A DNA stretch of 64,000 nucleotides from CAMTWB01 sp037441775 (GTDB lineage Bacteria; Desulfobacterota; Syntrophia; Syntrophales; CAMTWB01), in NCBI GenBank assembly GCA_037441775.1, contig JBBIRO010000008.1, forward strand, positions 1 to 64,000. The letters run 5' to 3'. Of this stretch, positions 25,758-34,881 are shown piece after piece. A model generated the notes under the pieces. That model searched no databases. It was not told the origin of the DNA and saw nothing but the letters and a program-made list of their open reading frames with translations. Position numbers and translations under genes: made by a program. Each line of letters starts with the position of its first letter. The first letter of the stretch is position 1.

Positions 25758-28700
25758 GTGGAAGGGCAGACTTGTATGTTTCACCCCGACGGCACCCTAG
25801 GCGATGTCCTGGTAGTCGGCGGCGGTATCAGCGGCATTCAGGCCGCGCTGGATCTGGCTACGGCCGGCTTTAAGGTTTACTTGGTGGAAAAATCGCCGAC
25901 TATTGGCGGCAAGATGGCCCAGCTCGACAAGACCTTTCCCACCAATGACTGCTCGATGTGTATTGAATCACCGAAATTTGTGGAGTGCAACCGCCATCCC
26001 AACATAGAGATCATGACCTATACCGAGGTCGACTCAGTAGCAGGCCGGGCCGGAGATTTCAAGGTAACCCTGATTAAAAAACCGCGCTACATTGATGAGG
26101 GCAAATGCACGGGCTGCACCACTTGTGTCGAGTACTGCCCGGTTAAAGTCCCCGATCCATACAATCAGGAAATATCGCTTAATAAAGCCATTCATATCTA
26201 CTTTGCTCAGGCAATTCCCCTCGTAACTTATGTTGATGAAAGCTGCCTCTACCTCAAAGAAAAGAAGTGCAGTATTTGTAAAGCCGTCTGCAAAAATGAT
26301 GCAATCGATTTCAATCAAATGCCCGAGCGGGTGGAGTTAAAGGTAGGAGCGATCGTCCTTGCCTGCGGCTTTGAGCCCTTCGATCCCAGGATCAGGGAAG
26401 ACTATGGTTACGGCAGGTTGCAAAACGTGGTAACCAGTCTCGACTACGAACGGCTCTTATGCGCCACCGGGCCCTATGAGGGCGAGATCCGGCGCCCGTC
26501 CGATAAGCAGCACCCTCATAAGATAGCCTGGATTCAATGCGTTGGTTCCCGTCAGGTTATCACGGGCGGCAACAGCTACTGCTCGGCGGTCTGTTGCACC
26601 TATACCCAGAAGCAGGTTATTCTCACCAAAGACCATGAGGCCGAGGCCGAATGCACCATTTTCCACAACGATATCCGCTCCCACGGCAAGGATTTTGAGC
26701 GTTTCTACCAGCGGGCGGAGAAGATGCCCGGCGTCCGGTTCATCAGAAGCTATGTCACCGTCGGCCGGGAGATACCGGAAACCGGGAATATTACCATTAG
26801 ATACTCAACTCCCGATGAAGGGGTGAAAGAGGAAGAGTTCGATCTGTTGGTGTTGTGCGTGGGATTGAACCCTCCGGCCGACGCCGTAAGCATGGCTAAA
26901 AAATTGGGCATCGAGCTTGGTGAATACGGATTTTGTAAAACCGCTCCAGACAATCCGATGCAGACTTCCCGTCCCGGAATCTTTGTCAGCGGCGCCCTCC
27001 AGGGGCCGCTCGATATACCCGAGTCCGTTCTGACAGCCAGCGGCGCCGGCTCTCAATGTGGCGAACTCCTGAACTATCGGCGGGGGAAGCTGGCCAGAAA
27101 AAGGATTTATCCTCCCGAAAGGGATGTGTCGGGCGAGGAGCCCCGGGTGGGCGTCTATGTTTGTCATTGCGGCGCCAATATTGGCCGGATAGTGGATATT
27201 CCCGGCACGGTTAATTATGCTCTTACCCTGCCCAATGTGGTTCACGCCGAAGAAAACCTCTTCATCTGCTCCACGGAAGCGGCAGCGCGGCTGGCCGACT
27301 CGATAAAGGAAAAGGGGCTCAATCGGGTGGTTGTAGCCGCTTGCACGCCCCGGACCCATGAGCCTCTGTTCCGTGATACGCTACGGGAGGCGGGTATTAA
27401 TCAGTACTTTTTCGACATGGCCAATATCAGGGAGCATTGTTCCTGGGTCCACTCGAAAGAAAAAGAAGACGCCACCAAGAAGGCAAAAGATATTATCAGA
27501 ATGTCCGTCGCCCGGGCTCAACTGCTGGAGCCTCTGGAGGAGTTTGAACTCCCCGTAAACCCCGCCGCCCTGGTGATTGGCGGGGGTATTGCCGGGATGA
27601 GTTGCGCCCTGTCCATCGCCAGACAGGGGCATGAGGTTTACCTGGTGGAAAGGGATGGTGACCTGGGGGGAATGGCCAGAAGGATTCAGCGCACCCTGGA
27701 GGGCTTGGATGTCCAAGCCTATTTGCGCAATCTCATCAGCCAGATATACCGGCATCCCCTGGTCCACGTTTATACCGACGCTACCATCAAGGATGCCGGC
27801 GGCTATGTGGGCAATTTCGTAACCAGACTGAAGTATCAGGGGCGTATCCGGGAGATAAGGCACGGCGCCACGATCATCGCCACCGGCGGCGGCATATATG
27901 AACCAACCGAATATCTTTATGGCCAGGATGAGCGGGTTATTACCAACCTGGAACTGGAAGAACTAATCGCCCAAGGGGACGACCGGCTGATAAACTCCCG
28001 CAGTCTGGTAATGATCCAATGCGTCGGCTGCCGACAGGAAGACCGGAATTACTGTGCCCGGATCTGCTGTGGCCAGTCCATCAAAAACGCATTGAAGTTA
28101 AAAGAAATAAACCCGTCGCTCGACATTTGCCTCCTCTTTCGGGACATGAGAACCTATGGTTTCAAGGAGGATTACTACCGTGAGGCGGCGGATAAGGATG
28201 TGAGGTTCATCCGCTACGAAGCGCACGATAAACCACAGGTGGCGGCCAGCCAGGAGGAAGGGCGGCCGGTTTTGATGGTTACCGCCGCCGATGCCATTTT
28301 AGGCAAGAATCTGGCGATTGCCGCCGATTTCGTGGTGTTAGCCGCCGCCGTCATTCCTGCCGCGGGAAGTCAGGAGCTGGCCCGCCAATTTAAGGTAACC
28401 TTAAGCCCGGACGGATTTTTCCAGGAAGCCCATGTAAAATTGCGTCCTGTCGATTTTGCCGCCGAAGGCGTTTTCCTCTGCGGAACCGCTCACTACCCCA
28501 AGTTTATTGCGGAGACGATCAGCCAGGCTTACGGCGCCGCCGGCCGGGCGCTCACCCTCTTGGCCAATGATACCGTCACTGCCTCGGGTTCCGTTTGCGC
28601 CGTTAATGAAAACGATTGCATCTCCTGCGGCGCCTGCATTACGGCCTGCACTTACGGCGCCATTGAATTTAAGGAAACAGCACGGGGCAGAAAGGCGGCC

Positions 28701-28829
28701 GTCAATCCAGTCCTCTGTAAAGGGGACGGTCTGTGTAACGCCAAGTGTCCCACTGGCGCTATTTTTCTGAAACATTATACGGACAAAGAGGTTTTTCAGC
28801 AGATTGATGCGGTGGCCGCGGCTTTCTAG
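25758..28829 (+). CDS. bamE: Double-HdrA flavoprotein BamE
   Basis: 1023 residues, about one and a half HdrA units. The first FAD motif is VLVVGGGISGIQAAL (about 18-31), with NDCSMCIESPKF in place of the HdrA cysteine signature. A ferredoxin segment follows (CTGCTTCVEYCP). A second HdrA unit begins near residue 462 (VYVCHCGANIG), with its own FAD motif near residue 604 (LVIGGGIAGMSCAL). A C-terminal two-cluster ferredoxin starts near 948 (CISCGACITAC). The start is GTG, with GAAGGAG 5 bases before it. Two flavins in one chain suit electron bifurcation that drives BamBC. In the second unit the usual CSAC-type cysteine signature is missing. Confidence 0.92.
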   Translation: MEGQTCMFHPDGTLGDVLVVGGGISGIQAALDLATAGFKVYLVEKSPTIGGKMAQLDKTFPTNDCSMCIESPKFVECNRHPNIEIMTYTEVDSVAGRAGDFKVTLIKKPRYIDEGKCTGCTTCVEYCPVKVPDPYNQEISLNKAIHIYFAQAIPLVTYVDESCLYLKEKKCSICKAVCKNDAIDFNQMPERVELKVGAIVLACGFEPFDPRIREDYGYGRLQNVVTSLDYERLLCATGPYEGEIRRPSDKQHPHKIAWIQCVGSRQVITGGNSYCSAVCCTYTQKQVILTKDHEAEAECTIFHNDIRSHGKDFERFYQRAEKMPGVRFIRSYVTVGREIPETGNITIRYSTPDEGVKEEEFDLLVLCVGLNPPADAVSMAKKLGIELGEYGFCKTAPDNPMQTSRPGIFVSGALQGPLDIPESVLTASGAGSQCGELLNYRRGKLARKRIYPPERDVSGEEPRVGVYVCHCGANIGRIVDIPGTVNYALTLPNVVHAEENLFICSTEAAARLADSIKEKGLNRVVVAACTPRTHEPLFRDTLREAGINQYFFDMANIREHCSWVHSKEKEDATKKAKDIIRMSVARAQLLEPLEEFELPVNPAALVIGGGIAGMSCALSIARQGHEVYLVERDGDLGGMARRIQRTLEGLDVQAYLRNLISQIYRHPLVHVYTDATIKDAGGYVGNFVTRLKYQGRIREIRHGATIIATGGGIYEPTEYLYGQDERVITNLELEELIAQGDDRLINSRSLVMIQCVGCRQEDRNYCARICCGQSIKNALKLKEINPSLDICLLFRDMRTYGFKEDYYREAADKDVRFIRYEAHDKPQVAASQEEGRPVLMVTAADAILGKNLAIAADFVVLAAAVIPAAGSQELARQFKVTLSPDGFFQEAHVKLRPVDFAAEGVFLCGTAHYPKFIAETISQAYGAAGRALTLLANDTVTASGSVCAVNENDCISCGACITACTYGAIEFKETARGRKAAVNPVLCKGDGLCNAKCPTGAIFLKHYTDKEVFQQIDAVAAAF

Positions 28830-28873
28830 AAACCACCGACACCGCCTTCCAGCTTGAGGAGTACACCGTCAAA

Positions 28874-29641
28874 ATGGCAAAAGCATCCGAGTTTAAGCCC
28901 AAAATTATCGGCTTTTTGTGCAATTGGTGCTGCTACGGCGGCGCAGATCTCTGTGGCGTTTCCCGCTACCAATACCCGCCCTACCTGCGGGTGGTGCGTC
29001 TGATGTGCTCCGGCAGAGTTGACCCGGCCTTTGTCTTTCGTTCTTTTGCCAAGGGAATTGACGCGGTTTTCATCGGCGGCTGTCATCTGAACGACTGCCA
29101 TTACAATCCGGAAGGAAATTACGACGCGCTGGCCAATACGATAATCTGCAAGCGATTGCTGGAGCATATAGGGATCAACCCCGAAAGATTGAGGCTGGAA
29201 TGGGTATCGGCGGGGGAAGGAATCCGTTTTGCCGAAATTATGAATGATTTTTCTCTCAAGGTAAAAAAATTAGGACCCCTGGGGTTTAGTGAGGGGATAG
29301 ACCAACAGATATTAAAATTTAAAATTGATGCCGTAACCGGATTTGTTCCCTACATAAAGCTTGTCGAAAGACAGAAACTCAGACCGCCGCACCGAACGGA
29401 AAAGGACTACCATAGCTATTATTCCTGTCAGGAGTTTAACGCTCTGTTTGAGGAACTTATTATAGATAAGCTGGCGACTGGTTACATAATGTCCCTTCTC
29501 AGAGATAAGCCCCGGTCACAGGGGGAAATTATGGAAATTTTGGGCCTGACTCCCGCGGACGTGACCGGGCATATCAATGCGGCGATAAAGCAGGGATTGG
29601 TTCGCTACGACGCCAACCGGCAGTGCTTTTGCGCGTCCTAA
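28874..29641 (+). CDS. bamF: MvhD-like subunit BamF with C-terminal extension
   Basis: 255 residues. Residues 1-140 are MvhD-like (LCNWCCYGGADLCG, LMCSGRVD, GGCHLNDCHY). The remaining 115 residues form a helical tail ending in a winged-helix-like segment (DKPRSQGEIMEILGLTPAD). The Geobacter BamF is reported to contain selenocysteine; here all candidate positions are cysteine codons and the frame is open. It joins the HdrA-type BamE to its partner. The ribosome-binding site (GAGGAG) is 12 bases from the ATG, rather far. Confidence 0.88.
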   Translation: MAKASEFKPKIIGFLCNWCCYGGADLCGVSRYQYPPYLRVVRLMCSGRVDPAFVFRSFAKGIDAVFIGGCHLNDCHYNPEGNYDALANTIICKRLLEHIGINPERLRLEWVSAGEGIRFAEIMNDFSLKVKKLGPLGFSEGIDQQILKFKIDAVTGFVPYIKLVERQKLRPPHRTEKDYHSYYSCQEFNALFEELIIDKLATGYIMSLLRDKPRSQGEIMEILGLTPADVTGHINAAIKQGLVRYDANRQCFCAS

Positions 29642-29678
29642 GAGGGCAGAGAGAAGAAGCCAATAGAGGAAAGCGACT

Positions 29679-30131
29679 ATGGACCTAGATAAAGTTGGCG
29701 CAATAATTGACAAGTACCAGGGCAAGGCACATTACCTGATTCAAATATTGCTGGAAATTCAAAGCGAAAACCGCTGGCTGCCCGAAGAGGTTTTGGTGAT
29801 GGTCAGTCACCGGCTGCAAGTTCCTTTAACCAGGATACGTCACATCGTAACCTTTTATAAGGCCTTTAGTTTGACTCCCAAAGGACGCCATGAAATTCAT
29901 GTTTGCATGGGCACGGCTTGTCACGTCCGCGGCGCAATGCGGCTCCTGGACCGAGTGCAGGATTTGACAGGAATTAAACCCGGCGAAACGGACCCGGAGT
30001 TGAAGTTTTCCTTGGAGACCGTAAACTGCGTCGGCTGCTGCGCCCTGGGGCCGGTGATGGAGATCGACGGCAAGATGCATGGCAAGATGGCGCCTTCAAC
30101 AGCGGCAGAGGTGCTAAAAAACTACGAGTAG
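29679..30131 (+). CDS. bamG: NuoE-like [2Fe-2S] subunit BamG
   Basis: 150 residues, thioredoxin-like NuoE/HoxE fold. The four cluster cysteines are in CMGTACHVRG and NCVGCCALGP. The N-terminal helices (HYLIQILLEIQSENRWLPEE) match the family. It works with BamH to connect the complex to NAD(H) or another soluble carrier. It is 6 bases before bamH. Confidence 0.92.
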   Translation: MDLDKVGAIIDKYQGKAHYLIQILLEIQSENRWLPEEVLVMVSHRLQVPLTRIRHIVTFYKAFSLTPKGRHEIHVCMGTACHVRGAMRLLDRVQDLTGIKPGETDPELKFSLETVNCVGCCALGPVMEIDGKMHGKMAPSTAAEVLKNYE

Positions 30132-30137
30132 GGGGAA

Positions 30138-32066
30138 ATGATGGCGCGCTTAAGGTCGCCTGAAGAAATAGATAATGTCCGGCAGGGCATATTAGCCAGG
30201 AGAGATCCCGGCAGACCCTGCATATCAATCTGCGCCGGCGCGGGCTGTTTGGCATCAGGGGCCGCTGAAGTTATCGCGGCCTTTGCTGCGGAGCTCAAGA
30301 AACAGGGCCTGGAAGCGGAGGTAAACAACAGGGAGACGGGCTGCCCTGGATTTTGCGAGCGGGGGCCGATTGTAGTTATTTATCCCGAGCAGATATGCTA
30401 TCTCCAGGTAAAACCTGAAGATGTTGCCGAAATTGTCACTGTGACCATCAAGGAAAAAAAGGTAGTGGACCGGCTCGTCTATGCCGACGCGCTGACCGGC
30501 GAAAAGGCGCCCCGGGAATCCGATATTCCGTTTTATAAGTATCAAGAAAGAAATATCCTGGGCAGCAATATCAAAATCGACCCCAAGAGCATCGAAGACT
30601 ATCTGGCGATTGGTGGTTACTCCGCGTTGGTGCGGGCGTTATTCCGAATGTCCGGCGAAGAGGTTCTTGCGGAAGTAAAAAAATCCAACTTAAGAGGGAG
30701 GGGCGGCGGCGGCTTTTCGACCGGACGCAAGTGGGAAGAGTCCCGTAATGCCCCCGATCCGATAAAATACGTGATTGTTAACGCCGACGAGGGCGATCCC
30801 GGGGCGTTTATGGATCGGGCGCTTTTGGAAGGAAATCCCCATTCCATTCTCGAGGGGTTGACCATCGGGGCCTATGCCGTTGGCGCCCACGAGGGCTTTA
30901 TTTATGTCCGTCAGGAATACCCCGTAGCGGTGGAAAATATAACCATTGCGATCAGCCAGGCCGAGGAGTACGGCCTGCTGGGGGAAGATATCCTGGGGTC
31001 GGGTTTTGATTTTACTGTTACAGTGCACCAGGGGGCCGGCGCCTTCGTTTGCGGCGAATCCAGCGCGCTGATGACGGCCTTGGAAGGCCAGGCCGGGGAG
31101 CCCCGGCCGAAATATATCCACACCGCCGTCAAGGGGGTCTGGGACCATCCCAGTGTTTTGAACAATGTGGAAACCTGGGCGAACGTGCCATTGATTATCG
31201 ACAGGGGTGCCGACTGGTTTAACCAATTCGGAACGGAAAGAAGCAAGGGAACAAAGATTTTCTCTCTGGTGGGCAAGATTAACAATACCGGGCTAGTTGA
31301 AGTGCCTATGGGCATAACGCTCAGGGACATTATCTACCGGATCGGCGGCGGCATTCCCGGTGGCCATAGGTTCAAGGCGGTGCAAACCGGGGGGCCGTCC
31401 GGCGGCTGTATTCCCGAGCGGCTTTTGGATTTGGAAGTCGGTTTTGATGAACTCACCAGGGCCGGCTCGATGATGGGGTCGGGCGGGATGATCGTCATGG
31501 ATGAAGATACCTGCATGGTTGACGTCGCCAGGTACTTTCTGGATTTTCTTATTGACGAATCCTGCGGTAAATGTGTTCCCTGTCGTGAGGGCATGAGACA
31601 GATGCTCAAGATTCTCAACAATATAACCCGGGGGAAGGGTAGAAAGGGCGATATTGAGCTTTTAGAGGAACTTTCGGAGCTGGCGGCTGACGCCTCCCTC
31701 TGCGCTTTGGGCAAGAGCGCGCCCAACCCCTTTCTAAGCACGCTGCGATACTTCCGGGATGAGTATGAGGCGCACATCAGAGATAAGCGGTGCCCGGCCC
31801 TGTCCTGCAAGGATCTGATTGCCTACCACATCGAACCGGACCGCTGCCAGGCCTGTATGATTTGTCTGAAGCAATGTCCGGCCGAAGCGATTGTCGGCGG
31901 CAAAAACCAGATCCACGTCATTGATCAGGAAAAATGCACCAAATGCGCGACCTGTTTAGAGGTATGCCCGCCGCGCTTTAACGCGGTGATGAAGATGTCC
32001 GGTAGGCCGGTGCCGCCTCCAATTCCGGAAGGAGCCAGAACCAAAATACGAAAGAGCGATAAATAA
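30138..32066 (+). CDS. bamH: NuoF-like flavoprotein BamH
   Basis: 642 residues. An N-terminal thioredoxin-like [2Fe-2S] domain (about 20-120, with CAGAGCLASGAA) is followed by the NuoF core with NADH/FMN motifs LRGRGGGGFSTGRKWE and NADEGDPGAFMDR, GAGAFVCGESSALM, and the N3-type cluster ESCGKCVPCREG. A C-terminal two-cluster ferredoxin ends it (CQACMICLKQCP; CTKCATCLEVCP). The layout matches HydB/NfnB-like bifurcating subunits. ATG codons at 30138 and 30141 are both possible; the second has better spacing from the G-rich site. It probably oxidises or reduces NAD(H) as one branch of the bifurcation. Confidence 0.93.
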   Translation: MMARLRSPEEIDNVRQGILARRDPGRPCISICAGAGCLASGAAEVIAAFAAELKKQGLEAEVNNRETGCPGFCERGPIVVIYPEQICYLQVKPEDVAEIVTVTIKEKKVVDRLVYADALTGEKAPRESDIPFYKYQERNILGSNIKIDPKSIEDYLAIGGYSALVRALFRMSGEEVLAEVKKSNLRGRGGGGFSTGRKWEESRNAPDPIKYVIVNADEGDPGAFMDRALLEGNPHSILEGLTIGAYAVGAHEGFIYVRQEYPVAVENITIAISQAEEYGLLGEDILGSGFDFTVTVHQGAGAFVCGESSALMTALEGQAGEPRPKYIHTAVKGVWDHPSVLNNVETWANVPLIIDRGADWFNQFGTERSKGTKIFSLVGKINNTGLVEVPMGITLRDIIYRIGGGIPGGHRFKAVQTGGPSGGCIPERLLDLEVGFDELTRAGSMMGSGGMIVMDEDTCMVDVARYFLDFLIDESCGKCVPCREGMRQMLKILNNITRGKGRKGDIELLEELSELAADASLCALGKSAPNPFLSTLRYFRDEYEAHIRDKRCPALSCKDLIAYHIEPDRCQACMICLKQCPAEAIVGGKNQIHVIDQEKCTKCATCLEVCPPRFNAVMKMSGRPVPPPIPEGARTKIRKSDK

Positions 32067-32671
32067 TGAGCGAAATCATTTTAGATATTGACGGTAAAAA
32101 GGTTCACGCCAGCGAGGGGATGATCCTGCTCGAAGCGGCGCGCCGGGCGGGAGTATCGATTCCGACGCTCTGTCACCACGAAAAATTGGAACCTTACGGG
32201 GCCTGCCGAATCTGCACGGTGGAAGTGGAAGCCGGCGGCTGGACGAGACTCGTTGCGGCCTGCGTTTACCCGGTCGAGAGAGATCTCGTCGTCAGAACTA
32301 GATCCGAGAGGGTCAACAAGATTCGCCGGCAGATCCTGGAGCTATTGCTGGCCCATGCCCCCTATGCGGGCCAATTGCAGGATTTGGCTAAAGAGTATGG
32401 AGCTAATCCGCGCCGCTTTGAGCAGGAGACCTCCTATTGCATCCACTGCGGCCTGTGCGTCAGGTACTGCGCTGAGGTCAAAAATAAAAACGCTGTTGGA
32501 TTTATCGACAGAGGGACAAGGCGCGAGATAAGTTTCATTCCCGAGATAGCAGCCAGGGAGTGCTGGGACTGCAAGGAATGTTTTCCCCTCTGCCCCACCG
32601 AAGCGCTGCAGGCAGCGTTTGTCTTAACCAGGGCGCTTTCACCTTCCCTCAAACCAAAGAACGAGGAATAA
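32066..32671 (+). CDS. bamI: NuoG N-terminal-like iron-sulfur subunit BamI
   Basis: 201 residues, equal only to the N-terminal iron-sulfur part of NuoG. A [2Fe-2S] ferredoxin domain (CHHEKLEPYGACRICTVEV, about 33-51, then a fourth cysteine) precedes a [4Fe-4S] site (CIHCGLCVRYC) and a further cysteine-rich site (CWDCKECFPLCP). It starts 1 base from the bamH stop. It closes the bam operon; a strong hairpin lies 175 bases on. It should relay electrons between BamH and the rest of the complex. Confidence 0.9.
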   Translation: MSEIILDIDGKKVHASEGMILLEAARRAGVSIPTLCHHEKLEPYGACRICTVEVEAGGWTRLVAACVYPVERDLVVRTRSERVNKIRRQILELLLAHAPYAGQLQDLAKEYGANPRRFEQETSYCIHCGLCVRYCAEVKNKNAVGFIDRGTRREISFIPEIAARECWDCKECFPLCPTEALQAAFVLTRALSPSLKPKNEE

Positions 32672-32845
32672 GCATTTGTCGCGCCTTAGCCTTGCCGACT
32701 TTTTACATAGATGTCGCCCGGACCTTTGGTGCCCGTCAGTGGAGGGCACCAGGCAACCCCAGAGCCGTAAGCGGGCGGCGCGAGCGTAAAGGGGCAACCT
32801 TTTTCGCGGGACTTTCCTGAATTGCGATTTGGCGTCTTTTTACCA

Positions 32846-32876
32846 GGGCGCCAATCTGGAAAGGCTATTGGCGCCC
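32846..32876. terminator. Strong hairpin between convergent bam and HIT/his operons
   Basis: Perfect 10-base arms, GGGCGCCAAT (32846-32855) and ATTGGCGCCC (32867-32876), with an 11-base loop. No T-run follows on either strand, so it may act as a factor-assisted terminator or mRNA 3' end. The HIT stop codon lies inside it. Confidence 0.45.
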
Positions 32877-33209
32877 ATCATGTAATTGTTTCCCTCCCAG
32901 TACATGGAGGTGGAGATGATAGATTACCTGCCCGCCCTCTTGATTGCAATTAATTACCGTCCGAAAGCCCCGCTGATCGATTCCCTTGATTTTAGCTGCT
33001 TCCTGAGCCGCAAACATCAGAGCCTGCAAAATCTCGCCGTTCTCCGAGGAAATATCTAGGAGAGTGGGTATGTGTGCCTTGGGGATTATAATTACATGTA
33101 CCGGGGCTAGGGGATGGATATCGTCAAAAGCCATCACCAGATCATTTTCATAGACCCGATTGGAAGGGATTTCACCCTTTACGATCCGGCAGAAGATGCA
33201 ATCCGCCAT
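32865..33209 (-). CDS. HIT family nucleotide hydrolase (HinT-like)
   Basis: 114 residues from the ATG at 33209, chosen for its GGGAGG site; the upstream frame overlaps hisA. It starts with DCIFCRIVKGEIPS, and the histidine triad appears as HLHLHVLGG. HinT-type enzymes cleave nucleoside phosphoramidates and adenylated side products. It follows hisA by 19 bases. It is common beside histidine genes because HisI/HisE-type reactions handle related nucleotides, but a direct link is not proven. Confidence 0.93.
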   Translation of the reverse strand: MADCIFCRIVKGEIPSNRVYENDLVMAFDDIHPLAPVHVIIIPKAHIPTLLDISSENGEILQALMFAAQEAAKIKGIDQRGFRTVINCNQEGGQVIYHLHLHVLGGKQLHDGRQ

Positions 33210-33228
33210 TTTCACCTCCCTGTCGTTT

Positions 33229-33978
33229 TCAATGAACATCGCCATTTTTCCATCGCCGCTTGGCCGCTATTATCGCCAGCCGGAGGTCCATTGCTCCCGA
33301 ATACAGCGCTTTTCCCACAATTACGCCGATAATGCCGTCATCTTCAATGGCCATTAAATTGACAATATCCTGCAAGCCCGCCACCCCCCCTGAGGCGATA
33401 ACGGGAACGGATATTGCGGCAGCAAGTTCTCTTACGGCGCGCAAATTGACGCCTAATTGCATGCCATCCCTTTTTATGTCCGTGAATACGACCGCCGCGA
33501 GGCCTAAGCCATCATATCGTTTTACCAGTTCTTCCGGACTTAAATCCGTATGTTCCGTCCAGCCCTGGATCGCCACCCGACCATCAAGCGCATCTACACC
33601 AAGAACAATACTGCCAGGATATGTTGCGATGGCTTGTCGCACGAATTGTTCATTGGACAACGCCCCGGTCCCCAAAATTACCCGTTTGACTCCCATGGCC
33701 AGATACGCCTCGATGGTTGCCTGGTCACGGATGCCGCCACCCACCTGGATGGGAACGGTCACCGCCCCAACGATACGGCGGATGACATCCCTGTTGACTG
33801 GTGAGCCGGCAACTGACCCATCCAGATCAACCACATGGATCCATTCGGCGCCCTTTTCCTGCCAGCGGATCGCCACATCTTCCGGCTTGTCGGAATAGAC
33901 CGTGGAACGGGAAAAATCTCCCTGGGCCAGCCGGACGCACTGCCCCGATTTCAAGTCAATCGCCGGTATAACGATCAT
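33229..33978 (-). CDS. hisA: Phosphoribosylformimino-AICAR-P isomerase HisA
   Basis: 249 residues, full length TIM barrel. It starts MIVIPAIDLKSGQCVRLAQGD, with the catalytic aspartate in AIDLKSG, a second in VFTDIKRDGM, and phosphate loops GGIRDQAT and ASGGVAGLQD. It catalyses the fourth step of histidine synthesis. It belongs to the minus-strand his operon, after a lipoprotein gene. hisH and hisF are not in the window. Confidence 0.96.
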   Translation of the reverse strand: MIVIPAIDLKSGQCVRLAQGDFSRSTVYSDKPEDVAIRWQEKGAEWIHVVDLDGSVAGSPVNRDVIRRIVGAVTVPIQVGGGIRDQATIEAYLAMGVKRVILGTGALSNEQFVRQAIATYPGSIVLGVDALDGRVAIQGWTEHTDLSPEELVKRYDGLGLAAVVFTDIKRDGMQLGVNLRAVRELAAAISVPVIASGGVAGLQDIVNLMAIEDDGIIGVIVGKALYSGAMDLRLAIIAAKRRWKNGDVH

Positions 33979-34125
33979 GCCAAACCCCTAGCCGCTCTAA
34001 AAAACATTCGGAATCACCGTGAAACATGGGATCCCGAACCATGGTTAAAATCCAAACGCAAATTAGACGCAGTTTCTTAAGCCTCCGTCGTGGCTATTTT
34101 TTTCTCATTTTTGCCGGTTAGTCCA

Positions 34126-34839
34126 TTACCTGGCCACGGGAATCTTTCGCATCAAATCTTCAATCCCCTCCGTCGCGAGCTCTCTGGCTGTGGCCCAGCG
34201 GCCACGCCACCGTTGGAAGGATGATATGTCAAGCATGTTCTCCAAGAGGGATCGCTGTGTTTTATCGAAAGCACCACGCCAGACCATCGCCCCGTCATCC
34301 GCCTTTATCAGCTCTATTTCGAAGGCCACCGAAGCCGGATATTCCACTGCATAGGAGTGCCCTTTACGTTCCCGATAACGATAAACATGCCCGATGATCA
34401 AGCCCTCCACATTTAGCTCTTTGCCGATGGACTTAAAGAATTCAGTCCGGGCTTCTCCGGACAGACCATCTGGCGCTAGCTGCCGGTATAACCTGTTGAG
34501 CTCTTTTTCGTCCACCAGTTGATACGCCGCCTGTCCCTGCACCTGAAGCAAGACAATTTCTCTTATTATATTGGCGGCATTCGAATCAGTTTTATCGGGA
34601 AGTTGTACTGAAGGGTCGCGCGGCGTACTTATCATTCGGGAAGATACGATATCGTACGGAACCTCTTGGAAGGTTAAGATTGCAACCCTGCTTAAGGGGT
34701 TCTGCGGACCCCGCGTCGTTAGAATAGTTCCGCCGTCTCGCAGCGCACAACCCGCCGCAAAAATAATCGCCAAGGCTGGAAAGCTAAAACAGCTAATTTT
34801 TTTTGCAAACTTGAAGAAAGCGCTAAAAATGGAAAACAC
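34126..34839 (-). CDS. Lipoprotein of unknown function within the his cluster
   Basis: 237 residues. The N-terminus has a basic stretch, a hydrophobic core and a lipobox ending in FAAGC, so it is exported and lipidated. The body (RVAILTFQEVP, EGLIIGHVYRYRERKG, SVAFEIELIKADDGAMVWRGAF) resembles CsgG-related or DUF799-type envelope lipoproteins that query cell-surface state. The start is unclear: the GTG at 34839 lies within 1-2 bases of the GGGAGG site, while an in-frame ATT three codons on has ideal spacing. Its presence inside a histidine operon has no obvious metabolic sense. Confidence 0.65.
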   Translation of the reverse strand: MFSIFSAFFKFAKKISCFSFPALAIIFAAGCALRDGGTILTTRGPQNPLSRVAILTFQEVPYDIVSSRMISTPRDPSVQLPDKTDSNAANIIREIVLLQVQGQAAYQLVDEKELNRLYRQLAPDGLSGEARTEFFKSIGKELNVEGLIIGHVYRYRERKGHSYAVEYPASVAFEIELIKADDGAMVWRGAFDKTQRSLLENMLDISSFQRWRGRWATARELATEGIEDLMRKIPVAR

Positions 34840-34881
34840 CTCCCTGCGGAACCCTCACCAATAGATCGAGCCAAGCGACAA

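Noticed and set aside
22014..32671. The bam cluster as a tRNA-integrated island
   Set aside because: tRNA-Arg lies just upstream, but no integrase and no second copy of the tRNA 3' end was found at the far side, so the island idea is unsupported here.
32708..32845. A small RNA or gene between bamI and the HIT gene
   Set aside because: No promoter, helix pattern or coding frame beyond the half repeat and the hairpin at 32846-32876.
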